A stretch of DNA of 64,000 nucleotides, from contig JAETXT010000005.1 in assembly GCA_019188255.1 (NCBI GenBank), forward strand, positions 1,488,001-1,552,000. The letters are read 5' to 3'. A program made the translations under genes and the position numbers. This stretch comes from Verticillium longisporum (Eukaryota; Ascomycota; Sordariomycetes; Glomerellales; Plectosphaerellaceae). Positions 32,056 to 41,519 of this stretch are shown in pieces (within the stretch, counting starts at the first letter, position 1; every line of letters begins with the position of its first letter). Below the pieces are notes generated by a model. That model ran no database searches. It was not told the DNA's origin and saw only the letters and a program-made list of their open reading frames with translations.

Positions 32056-33453
32056 ATGAAGACTCTCGCAACGGCCCTCCTTTTCGCCGCATCGGCAGCG
32101 GCTCAGGCTGGCCCCTGGGCCCAGTGCGGCGGCCAGGGACACACAGGTGCAACGACCTGCGTCTCGGGACATTACTGCAGCGTCATCAACGCTTGGTATC
32201 CGCAGTGTCTGCCCGGCACGGCCCCCGGCGGCCCCCCTCCTCCGCCCCCCACCACTCCCGTCCCTCCTCCACCCCCTGTGACGACTGCCAGCCCTCCGAC
32301 TACTACCCCTCCCACCGCGCCGCCGCCGCCGGTGACACCCGGCACATGCCCTGCTCTGCCCAGCGGCCTCGGTCCCGCAAACGCAAACCTGCCCAACCCG
32401 TTCGTCTTCCAGAACGGCGCCGCTGTCACGACCAAGGCCGATTGGGCATGCCGCCAGCGCGAGATCAGCGCCCAGATTCAGACGTATGAGCTGGGAACCC
32501 TTCCCGGGAAGCCGCAGTCCGTCACGGGATCCTACTCGGGCAATCGTCTGACGATCAACGTCTCGGACCAGGGCCGGTCCATCTCTTTCGCCGTGACCAT
32601 CAACAAGCCCAGCGGCACGAACGTGCCGGCCATCATAGCGTATGGTGCCGCCAGCATCCCGGTCCCCGCGGGCGTCGCCACCATCACCTACAACAACGAC
32701 GAGGTCGCCCAGCAGCAGGGCGGCTCCTCGCGCGGGCGCGGCAAGTTCTACGACCTGTACGGCAGCTCGCACAGCGCGGGCGCCCTGACGGCGTGGGCGT
32801 GGGGCGTGGCGCGCATCCTCGACGCGCTCGAGGCGACGCCGGCCGTGGGCATCAACGCCGCGCGCGTCGGCGTCACGGGCTGCTCGCGCAACGGCAAGGG
32901 CGCCATGGTGGCGGGCGCGCTCGAGCCGCGCATCGCGCTGACGCTGCCGCAGGAGTCGGGCGCCGGCGGCTCGGCCTGCTGGCGCATCGCCGACTGGCAG
33001 AAGCAGAACGGCCAGAACGTGCAGACGGCGTCGCAGATTGTCGGGGAGAACGTCTGGCTCGGCCCGGCCTTCAACACGTACACGAGCAACGTGCGCGCGC
33101 TGCCTTTTGACCATCACATGCTCGCCGGTCTCGTCGCGCCTCGCGCGCTGTACGTCATGGAGAACTCGGACATGGAGTGGCTCGGCTGGACTGCGACGTA
33201 CGGCTGCATGGGCGCTGCGAGGAAGCAGTGGGAGGCTCTCGGTGCCCTGGACAACTTTGGCTACAGCCAGGTCGGCGGCAATTCGCACTGCTCGTTCCCA
33301 GCGGCCAAGCAGGGGAGCGAACTGACAGCGTTCATCAACAAGTTCCTGCTGCAGTCGGGCGGTGGCACGACGAGTATCTTCCGGACGGAGAAGAACCATG
33401 GCAGCTTCAACTTGAACACGTGGGCTTCGTGGAGCGTGCCCACTCTGACGTGA
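32056..33453 (+). CDS. CE15 glucuronoyl esterase with N-terminal CBM1, secreted
   Basis: Single exon, 465 residues. ATG 32056 begins a signal peptide ([18 protein letters not shown]). A CBM1 cellulose-binding module follows directly ([15 protein letters not shown]), then a Pro/Thr-rich linker of about 45 residues. The CE15 catalytic domain has the serine nucleophile in GCSRNGKGA (Ser277), Glu300 in LPQESGAGG and His411 in GGNSHCSFP. These form the triad known for this family. Other marks are [19 protein letters not shown] and NSDMEWLGW. Glucuronoyl esterases cut the ester between lignin alcohols and 4-O-methylglucuronic acid on xylan, loosening lignin-carbohydrate complexes. The same frame is open upstream to 31954, but that part lacks signal-peptide character. 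Confidence 0.94.
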   Translation: MKTLATALLFAASAAAQAGPWAQCGGQGHTGATTCVSGHYCSVINAWYPQCLPGTAPGGPPPPPPTTPVPPPPPVTTASPPTTTPPTAPPPPVTPGTCPALPSGLGPANANLPNPFVFQNGAAVTTKADWACRQREISAQIQTYELGTLPGKPQSVTGSYSGNRLTINVSDQGRSISFAVTINKPSGTNVPAIIAYGAASIPVPAGVATITYNNDEVAQQQGGSSRGRGKFYDLYGSSHSAGALTAWAWGVARILDALEATPAVGINAARVGVTGCSRNGKGAMVAGALEPRIALTLPQESGAGGSACWRIADWQKQNGQNVQTASQIVGENVWLGPAFNTYTSNVRALPFDHHMLAGLVAPRALYVMENSDMEWLGWTATYGCMGAARKQWEALGALDNFGYSQVGGNSHCSFPAAKQGSELTAFINKFLLQSGGGTTSIFRTEKNHGSFNLNTWASWSVPTLT

Positions 33454-33784
33454 TGCCTTCGCATACAGTGTTTCAAGCATTTTGTCACGTCAGGCAGCGT
33501 AGCCAACGGCTGGAGCGTGTGATGAACCGTGGTGTGTACTTCACTCTGGAAGTGGCATGAATAAGGAGCTGGCGTGTAGCCGCATTTGAATAACATTGGT
33601 ATCTGTGCGAACGACACCTGGATAATGTGAACAGTAGTCGTTCATTGATTCCGTGATGAGATTCCTCTCGAGCTGTGGATCGTTATGTTCGATGTTGTCT
33701 TTCCGTCCATTCTGCAGACCCCAGCATCGTCTCATGTGTCCTCTTCCAAGCTGTCGGTTGCGAGAACATGAGCCCTTATCCGCC
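33454..33784. other. Convergent spacer
   Basis: 331 bp between the CE15 and ankyrin-protein stop codons; no gene seen. Confidence 0.5.
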
Positions 33785-36574
33785 TCAATCCTCTAGGTCT
33801 TCCTGTCGTGATCCGTGCCGGGGCCGTCCAGACTGCGGCGTGCGTTGTCTGCCACCCCCATTCGTGTTGGCTCTTCGAGTACCCGCATCTGATGCTGACC
33901 GTGATCGCTTCAGCCCGCTGCCCGGGAAACACCCTGAATCATCGTTGACCTCGGCTTCGATCTTCTGCACACAGGTCCTCCAATATCGATCAGATTTCCA
34001 GTGTTCGCTTTCCTTGATCCCAAACAGTGGGTCCGCGTCAGCACCTGCGCGTTTCCTCCACGAAGCCAGCGCCCCCTTGGCGACGAGGCACGCTGCAGCA
34101 CAAAGCAATGAGGGGAAGGCGCGCCTATTAGCGCGCCGGCCCCCCGCGACGCGAGTCGACCAACCGTGGACAATGTCCACGATGAATCTCTCCCAGAGCT
34201 GGCGACCGGCCGCATCTTCCGATGACAAGACTTCTGGAGTCAACAAAAGCAGGTACGCCTCGAATTGCAGGTGGGTGCTCGATGCGGGATGAGAAGAGAG
34301 ACACGAATCAAGCGAGAGCGCTGAGAAGGCTCTGTCGAAATTGAAGAATATCGTTTCGGCTGGCGTGTAGCCCTTATTGTTTTGAATAGGAGCACCGGCG
34401 CACTGTTTCTGCAGGAAACAGACCGCTTCGGAATTGGCAGCAAAGTTGATCAGATGGAGGGCCGAGTTCCCATTTCCGTCCAGAGCGTCCATCTTGACAT
34501 TGCCTGACTGTAGGCAAGCTTCCATTGGCCCCATACGCCCCCATTCAGCAGCGACGTGGATCAGAGAATAATCAGAAGCTTGCAGATAGGAGGGTTCTGT
34601 CTTGCAGAAGGAGAGGAGCTTGTCGAGACAAAACTCGGCACGGCGGTGGAGCGCCTCGCCCCAAATGTCGGTAGGGCCATCGGGATCGACCTTGGTGAGC
34701 TCAAACAGAACGTGGATCATGGCCTGAGCAGTTGGCGTGCGGCCGCCGCGCATGCAGACACCCAAGCTGGTCTTCATGTGCGGGTCGTGTTCCACCAGCC
34801 ACTCCAGCATGCCGCGGTCAGAATTGGCGGCGCATATATGCCATATGTTCTGACCTTGGTCGTCGACGTCGTCCAGACGAGCACCGTGGCTGACCAGGAA
34901 GGCAAGGGTGGAGACAGATTCACAACGCATGACGGGCGTCTGACCCTCGTCGTCTCTGATGTGTATGTCGGCGCCCGAGTCGACGACTGCTTCAATCATG
35001 TCTATCGAGTCGTCCACGACGAGCGAATGTAGAATCGGCGAACCGTCAGAAGTCCGGATTGCATCAGGCTTCCACCGGGGGTCCTGGATCAGCCTTAGAA
35101 CGACCGGCTCTTCATAATGGCGCAGCGCTCGTCTGGCAATGTCTAAGAATTCGTAATCCTCGATGAGGGCAACCTGCGTCCTCGCTTTGCCGACCGTCAT
35201 GTCAAAACACATCTTATTCATGACATCCCAGAGACCATTGAGAACCTCAGATGCGTGGACCTCCTCGAATTCGGGGAGAACTGTGTCGAATAGATAAGGG
35301 AGAGTTGTGCTGAGGAATGCTTTCGCGCGTTCGGAGTCTGGGGCACCCCACGGGACTTGGGTGTAAGATGCGTCCATTATGACTTCCGGCAAGCTTTCGA
35401 GATGCTCAAGAGAGAAGAAGTGCTGATACAGCTCAGTCGATCCCAGACGCAGGCAGACAAGAAAGATCAAGTTTGGTAACGAAAGCGGGGCCAGGACACT
35501 GTCAGACTCGACGTCGGTCCAGCACATGCTATTTTCGAACGCATAGAGAGTGTCCATCTGAGCGATGCTGGGGCATGGCCACTGCACCATGTTCACAGGA
35601 CTGTCCTTTTGGGCTAGCAATGCCATCGGCCCTATAAGAGCACAGTAGTATGGCGTCCCGAGGGGGCTTTGCCGGTTCTCGTCGAGATTTTGTCCGATCA
35701 AATGCTTGCATACTTGTGCGAGACCGAGGGCAGCAGCGACATGCAGCGGAGAGACAGAAGATTCGATGATGGTCGAGATGAGGACCAACAGGGACCTTTC
35801 TGGCGTTGCACTAGTCCCAAGGCCATAGATCTCGGGGTAGCTCTGCTGGCAGTACTCCAAGATCCAGTGCTGGAAGTTGCACGTCTTTTTCGCATGGAAC
35901 AAGCGCAAGATTCGGTCCCCGAGCTGCGGCCAGTACTGTTCTGCGTAGCCTAACCAGGTTATACAGCCTTTGGAGTAGGAAGGAAAGTCAGTATTCCTTC
36001 TCAGGACCAACTGCCTATAGTCGTACAGACAACCAACCTTTTGGTCGAATCTGGAGCTCAATATCAGGTCCAGAGACGCCTTGACTTCCTCCAAAGAGTC
36101 TGCCGACTCCTGCTCTGTCTGCGGGCCCTGAACAGGAATGCTCGCGCTGTCTGGGTGCTCCTGGAACTGGACCGAGAGACACTTGACAAAAGCAACGAAG
36201 GTTTGCGCCTGTTGGGCAATGTCGAGGTGGATGCAGAGTGCTTGGAGCGTTTTCAAGACGTCCTGGGCGGGCTGTTGGGTCGATACCTGCCAGCCTGATA
36301 GGGCTTGTTTGCAGGCCTCTACGTGGGCGAGATCGGCCGTCCACCCCGGGTTGCCAGGCGACTCTGAATGGTTCTGGCTCGGGTTCTTCAGGTCTTCGAT
36401 CAGCATTAATGCTGTGTGGAGCTTTCCCGACGCGGCGCGAAGGAAAGTCTTGACAGGCAGATTCAGATGGTCCTGTCTGGAGAGCAAGGTTTGATGTGTG
36501 GACTTGACGAGATCCTGGACGCCAGACAGGTTCTCGACGAGCAAATCGACCGATGGTGAGTTATGGTGGTCCAT
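33785..36574 (-). CDS. Ankyrin-repeat protein with unrecognised N-terminal domain
   Basis: Single exon of 929 residues from the ATG at 36574 (MDHHNSPSV). The frame continues upstream to another ATG at 36676, which would add 34 residues. Residues 1-290 are mostly helical and unrecognised, with leucine-rich heptad-like parts (VDLLVENLSGVQDLVKS). Scattered ankyrin repeats follow: SPLHVAAALGLAQVCKHLI, then DGSPILHSLVVDD to GADIHIRDDEGQTPV and GARLDDVDDQGQNIWHICAA, and a later pair with YSLIHVAAEWG and GNSALHLINFAA. The C-terminus is basic and low-complexity (GGGRQRTPQSGRPRHGSRQ). There is no NACHT or catalytic motif that I can see. It is probably a scaffold of the kind common near fungal heterokaryon or defence-type genes, but its function is unknown. 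Confidence 0.78.
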   Translation of the reverse strand: MDHHNSPSVDLLVENLSGVQDLVKSTHQTLLSRQDHLNLPVKTFLRAASGKLHTALMLIEDLKNPSQNHSESPGNPGWTADLAHVEACKQALSGWQVSTQQPAQDVLKTLQALCIHLDIAQQAQTFVAFVKCLSVQFQEHPDSASIPVQGPQTEQESADSLEEVKASLDLILSSRFDQKVGCLYDYRQLVLRRNTDFPSYSKGCITWLGYAEQYWPQLGDRILRLFHAKKTCNFQHWILEYCQQSYPEIYGLGTSATPERSLLVLISTIIESSVSPLHVAAALGLAQVCKHLIGQNLDENRQSPLGTPYYCALIGPMALLAQKDSPVNMVQWPCPSIAQMDTLYAFENSMCWTDVESDSVLAPLSLPNLIFLVCLRLGSTELYQHFFSLEHLESLPEVIMDASYTQVPWGAPDSERAKAFLSTTLPYLFDTVLPEFEEVHASEVLNGLWDVMNKMCFDMTVGKARTQVALIEDYEFLDIARRALRHYEEPVVLRLIQDPRWKPDAIRTSDGSPILHSLVVDDSIDMIEAVVDSGADIHIRDDEGQTPVMRCESVSTLAFLVSHGARLDDVDDQGQNIWHICAANSDRGMLEWLVEHDPHMKTSLGVCMRGGRTPTAQAMIHVLFELTKVDPDGPTDIWGEALHRRAEFCLDKLLSFCKTEPSYLQASDYSLIHVAAEWGRMGPMEACLQSGNVKMDALDGNGNSALHLINFAANSEAVCFLQKQCAGAPIQNNKGYTPAETIFFNFDRAFSALSLDSCLSSHPASSTHLQFEAYLLLLTPEVLSSEDAAGRQLWERFIVDIVHGWSTRVAGGRRANRRAFPSLLCAAACLVAKGALASWRKRAGADADPLFGIKESEHWKSDRYWRTCVQKIEAEVNDDSGCFPGSGLKRSRSASDAGTRRANTNGGGRQRTPQSGRPRHGSRQEDLED

Positions 36575-39234
36575 TTTTGACGCTTCAATTGTTTGTGGCG
36601 ATAGGGATAAATGAGTGAGGCGATAGATATCGTTTGTCAGATGATGTACGTGTCGTGGCCTGGTGAGGAGGGACACGAGACTGCGAAGAGCGGTGGTGTT
36701 TGCTGAAGATGATCATGAGGGCAGGTCATTGCTGACCCATGCATGGGTCGGCCGGACCTCCTAGGATGATTTGACATGGCTAGCTTCCGCTCGGTCCTTG
36801 ACGGGACGAAGCCGCTTCACGATCTGGTAGTCGACCCTCGAGGCTTGTCGACCTCTCGTGGGCATATTCTGCAGTCATACCCCATAGTATCCTCCGAAGT
36901 AGTATCCTCCGAAGGACCCCTCTCTGCATGCTCGATGCTCCCATTTCTGGCGCCATGATGCCTGGCACACAAGGGACACCGTCTCACTCAGGGTCATGGA
37001 CTCGCAAAAAGGCACCCCCATTGGACAATAAGCCATCGAATTCACTGATTATAAGCCAATCACGAAATGGTAACAGACTGCTTCGCTCGGCCTGGACTCG
37101 AGCCTCCACAAGACTTTGAACTTGGCTGCACCGCAGGCAGAGCCCAATCAGCGGCCAAAGCCAGGTTCTCGCTCACTCACCCCTCCACTGGTCTTCCGCC
37201 ACTAGCAGGGGTTCAGGAGCCAACAACCTGGCAATATGGTATCGACAGGTTCTCGTCAACTGAAGCCATCCTGTCTAGCCAGCCATCGTCCAACCTCTTT
37301 CACGCACAATGGCACCCCCCCTTGACTCGACGTCCATGCCAAAAAGAAGCAGCTCTACGGTTCGGGAAAGGTCTCTTATCGCGCTACACAAGTCATGGAT
37401 GGGAGGAGCTCATGGCCCGAGCATGCCCGTCCCTTGCCTCTTTCGATGTCCTTGTGAATTTTGCCTACTGTTCCGCCGAGCGGCAGTTAGCAACTCTGGT
37501 CTCTCCTCCTTTCTGGATATGGCGCAGGATGTAACCCCGTACAAGCTTCTACGCGGATCGAAACGCGAGGCCGGACCGAGTCAGGGGCTCGGGCGTCTCT
37601 GCTGGACGATGACTCCTTTTACGCGGGGTTCCAATGCCGTGTGTTGAAGCCGCCGAGGCCTGTTGAAGCAGCTGGGCTGCCGTCCAGAGAGACGCAGGCT
37701 GCATATGACGATATCCAGTCACGATGTGTCCTTGAGGCGTCTTCTACCATGGCTACGACGCGCTATCTTGTTTCAAAAGATCATCTCCACAGCCAAAGAC
37801 AGGACGCCTCACTATGTCATTGTCGTCCGGCCGAGCCACCCGTGATGCATCATGTAGGCACGGCACGGTACGCTGGAGCACACGCAAAGGCAAGGCACAG
37901 GCGAAGGCAAGCAGGAACCCATCTGCAGGTCATAATCCACTTGCGCCAACGTGCAGGGTCGACAGTGCGCCCCGTCCAACGATCTGATACAGGAATGGCA
38001 GTCTGAGATGAGAGCGAGATGACGGTCGTTGGGTCCGTGGACTATCAAACTTTCAGCTTGTGAAGTGACGGCTCTGACTGGCAGACGGCAGAGCAGCAGT
38101 AATCTGGAGGCATGACGCGGGCTCGGGGCCATTCAACTTGGCAGGGACGAATTGGCAGGAGGACCCCGTCCGATGCAGCAATGATGGACTGTCTGAGGAG
38201 ACCTGGACAAGGACCGACTGGGACGACGGCATGGACGCAGCCATTCTCGAGGTGGTCTGGCCTGGCCCTGAGGGAGGGGAGTCTCCCCTTCAATAGGCTC
38301 CAATCACGGCACGCGGCAACGTGTTTCCCCTTTTCTATCTGCTACTGGAAAGGAAGGCGTGGACCATGGACAAAACGTCTGGAAATCGGGAGGAAGGCCT
38401 AGGGAGGGGGGTGCAAGTCTGGGGATGAGGCAGATGGAGAGACATCAGAAATCAGAAAAAGCGGAATGGTTTCTTTTCGAAGCCAGGTGGGCTGACTGAC
38501 AGGTACCGATTCGTCGCGGCACGGGGTTCACCTTTATGCCGTGGCATGCACCTACTACGACGGGTGTAAGACGAAGCGCCGCCGTCGTCGACAAGAGTAC
38601 TGTGGCGACGTCAACGAGTGTCGTCAGCGAAACCCTGCGCCTGCCCCTACTAGGTGGTCCATTTGTCTCGGGCCAACAAAGCGACGTTGCGAACAGCGGC
38701 CGGGTTTTCGGGTCCACGATGAGGTATCGATACCCTCGGCTGCTCAAGGGGGCCACACCAGTGATACTGACAGTCGACGATATGGCAAGGCGAGCAGTCG
38801 AGCGTGAGGACGGTCGTTGGGCGACGCAAGGGGTGGCGTCGGCAGCCAGGGTTGGAGTGACTTGGGGCGAGTAACGGTACCTCCGATTGCCTTTTTGCCC
38901 TGCTGCATTCGTTCAGCTGCCCTCTCCTTGTCCCCGTCGCGCAACGGAGCATGCTGGCTGGCTGAATGAAGAGCCAGGGCAGAGCGCAGGGCCGCTGGGG
39001 CGGCTCTCATGCAGGTCGCGGTGCAAAAGCCTGCACAGCCTTCGAGACGTGCGTCGGCCGCTGTAGCCAGGTACTTTGCTGCCTGTCACCTGTCGCCTTG
39101 ACCGATTGGGGCGCTCCCCGGGGCTCTTCTCCTCCAGGCTTCTTCTGCGCAGCCCACTGTGCAGGGTGAAGGGGAGAGGCCGAATTCGCCGCCCGCCTCG
39201 TCATGGCTTTTGGGCTGCCGGCTCTTGGTACTGG

Positions 39235-39286
39235 GCACAGGTACGGTCACAGGCACAGGCACGGTCACAGGCACAGGCACGGTGCC
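39235..39286. repeat. 18-bp tandem repeat, about 2.9 copies
   Basis: Unit GCACAGGCACGGTCACAG starts at 39235, 39253 and 39271. The first copy has one change. Confidence 0.88.
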
Positions 39287-40039
39287 AGAAGAAGCCTTTG
39301 CGCCTCGGGAATACGGCGCTCATGCGATCCCTGGCGCGATCTGCCCTTCTCTCTAGGCCGTTTCCCTACTCGGGCAACCTTTCGCAAGCGCCCCTCTTCG
39401 TCGCCCAAGCTTCATCCCGGCGCAACGATGGCAAGGGGTGGCGCACAATTGTTTCCGTCCGTGGGTCCCGTTTCCTCTTGTGTGAGTGCTTTACCAGTTC
39501 GACCCCAGGACCCCTCTTCAAAGCCAAAATGCTAGCTAGTCCTTGGTGCTGATGATCGTGGCATACAAAGGCAGTCCAACAGGAAACCATCCGAATTCTT
39601 TCACTTGCAACTAACTCGTCTAGTGTGCAGCCGCTTTTCGGGACCAGATCCTGGCGGCCTCAGTGGGAACGTGGACACGCATCCAAAATAGAAGAGTGAC
39701 TTTGACGACCACCGCACCGGCCCCAGAATGGCCACTCTCACATGCAGCTAGACATGAGGTACTTGTACGTACGGGGCCCTTCCATGGTCAGCGGAGAGGG
39801 TGTAGGAAAGGAAAAAGGCGACAAGACCAAGATGTGTCCGCAGTGCCACTAGCAACATGCAGGCCACCTCCACCCGCCCGCGTCAAGCCGTCCATCCGCC
39901 CTCTCTCGCTCTCTACAGCACTGTACTGTAGGTACATCGTACCAAGCCCCCTTCTCGAGACTCTCTCTCTCTTTCTCTCTCTCAGCTGCGGCAGGTCTCT
40001 ATGCAAGTCTGCAGGTCTGAAAGTCTGCATCTGGAGGCT

Positions 40040-40126
40040 CTCACACACCCACACACCCACACACCCCCCCTCCTAAAAAGAGGCAGAGAGAGACACACAC
40101 ACACAGATACAGACCCCCCCCCCCCT
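40040..40126. repeat. CA-rich microsatellite and poly-C run
   Basis: Two short CACACA blocks (about 40042-40066 and 40093-40106) are interrupted by C-runs and end in a poly-C tract near 40115. It lies in the probable leader of the gene at 40491. Confidence 0.75.
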
Positions 40127-40490
40127 TTACCTTGCCTTGCCCTTCATACCCTCCATACCCTCTACGTATACGGAGAAGTCGAACTGACTATAACACCCCA
40201 CCACCCTCGCACCACCTCAGCCCGAAATCTCACCCTCCCTCTTCCTCTTCACGAGCCCCTCGTCCACCGTTCTCTTCTTCTTATTTGCGGTAGCTGGTGT
40301 GCACGCTAACTCACTTCCCTGTCATCTCTGGGACCGCCCAGCTCCGTCATCTCTTTTTTATCCCCAGATTTCCTACTCCTCCCGGCGCTCATCCCCCCCC
40401 CCCCCGCCGTCTCGCAACTCATCCCCACGCCGCCGCCTTTGTTTCCCCTCCCCCGCCGATTCTATCTCACCACCCACATCGTCTTCCGAT

Positions 40491-41519
40491 ATGCCTCCGC
40501 AACTGCTACCGGCCTCGGCCGCCGCCTTCGCACCCCGGGCCTCCTCCGTCAACGTCGTGTTGGGCGCCAAAGTCGAGCCCTGGCTGACACAGACCCTGAA
40601 GCGCATCAACAGGATAAAGCGTCCCCTCAACAGCGTCCCGCAACACCAGCGATGTCTGACCGAGACCCTGTCCAACACCAACGCCATCTGGACCCTGTCT
40701 TCCCTGATGCTGCCCAAGGCCCCCGCGTCGCAGCTGCGCAATGACGACAACCCTCTTGTCGAGGCCCTCTTCAACTATGAGCTCGTCCACATCGAGGCCT
40801 ACATCGTTCACGTCGACATGGTTCTGCGCAACGAGGTCGCTTACAAGCTGACGACGGACACGATTGACGCCCTTGTCGAGTACCACAAGCAGATTCACTG
40901 CGTCGACGCCAAGGCCAACGTCCACGACTGGTCCGAGAAGGAGCAGCAGTGCAAGAAGCTGCACGACGACTTTGTTCAAGCCATCAACAAGTTTGTCTTT
41001 CGCACGCACGTGTCAGCCCTCGAGGGCCTCGAGGAGGAGGGTACCGGCGAGCTCCTCAACGGAAAGAGCGACGAGGTCAAGACCAGCATCGTGGGTCTCA
41101 TGAAGCCCCTGCTGCCGCCGCCGCCCAAGGTCGTCGACGTCTTCAGGCAACCTCCGCTCCTGCCCAGCTCGCCCGCCCACCTCAGCATGTGGTCGCAGCC
41201 AACCCAGCAGCCCGCCATGCCTGCCCCCGTCGACATGTGGAGGGTGCTGCCGTCGAGCCCCAGCGTCACGTCGACATCCCAGGAGTCTGCGTCGCCCATT
41301 TGGGCCAACATGGGAATGTCAGAGATGCAACTGCCGTCGCCGACCCCGGCCTACAGCCAGCCCTTCTCGTCCGCCGGTCTCTTCTACAGCTCATCAGTCG
41401 TGGCGGCGCCCATCCCTGCGCTGCCGCTACCCAGCATGTTCGCGCCACAATGCGGCGTCGGCATGGGCTACGGCGGCTTCGGCTGGGATAGGTACCAGGA
41501 GTATGCGACCATGACCTGA
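40491..41519 (+). CDS. Fungal protein of unknown family
   Basis: Single exon, 342 residues from ATG 40491 (MPPQLLPASAAAF). The same frame is open upstream to ATG 40299, but that part encodes Ser/Pro low-complexity sequence typical of a C/T-rich leader. Residues 20-200 are predicted helical and charged, with VEPWLTQTLKRINRIKRPLN, ALFNYELVHIEAYIVHVDMV and KKLHDDFVQAINKFVF. The last 130 residues are Pro/Ser/Met-rich and disordered. No signal peptide, membrane segment or catalytic motif. High third-position GC and strong codon bias support a real, expressed gene. I do not recognise the family; a scaffold or regulatory role is possible but unproven. Confidence 0.72.
   Translation: MPPQLLPASAAAFAPRASSVNVVLGAKVEPWLTQTLKRINRIKRPLNSVPQHQRCLTETLSNTNAIWTLSSLMLPKAPASQLRNDDNPLVEALFNYELVHIEAYIVHVDMVLRNEVAYKLTTDTIDALVEYHKQIHCVDAKANVHDWSEKEQQCKKLHDDFVQAINKFVFRTHVSALEGLEEEGTGELLNGKSDEVKTSIVGLMKPLLPPPPKVVDVFRQPPLLPSSPAHLSMWSQPTQQPAMPAPVDMWRVLPSSPSVTSTSQESASPIWANMGMSEMQLPSPTPAYSQPFSSAGLFYSSSVVAAPIPALPLPSMFAPQCGVGMGYGGFGWDRYQEYATMT

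Larger units (their letters stand above)
36575..40490. other. Gene-poor stretch of about 3.9 kb
   Basis: No supportable gene. It contains an 18-bp tandem array at 39235-39286. From about 39900 a long pyrimidine- and CA-rich stretch with poly-C runs near 40115 and 40397 is probably the promoter and leader of the next gene. Overlapping short frames on both strands near 37000-39600 lack any recognisable domain. Confidence 0.5.

Noticed and set aside
31975..33480. 501-residue minus-strand open frame
   Set aside because: Antisense of the CE15 gene; Arg/Ala-rich shadow with no domain.
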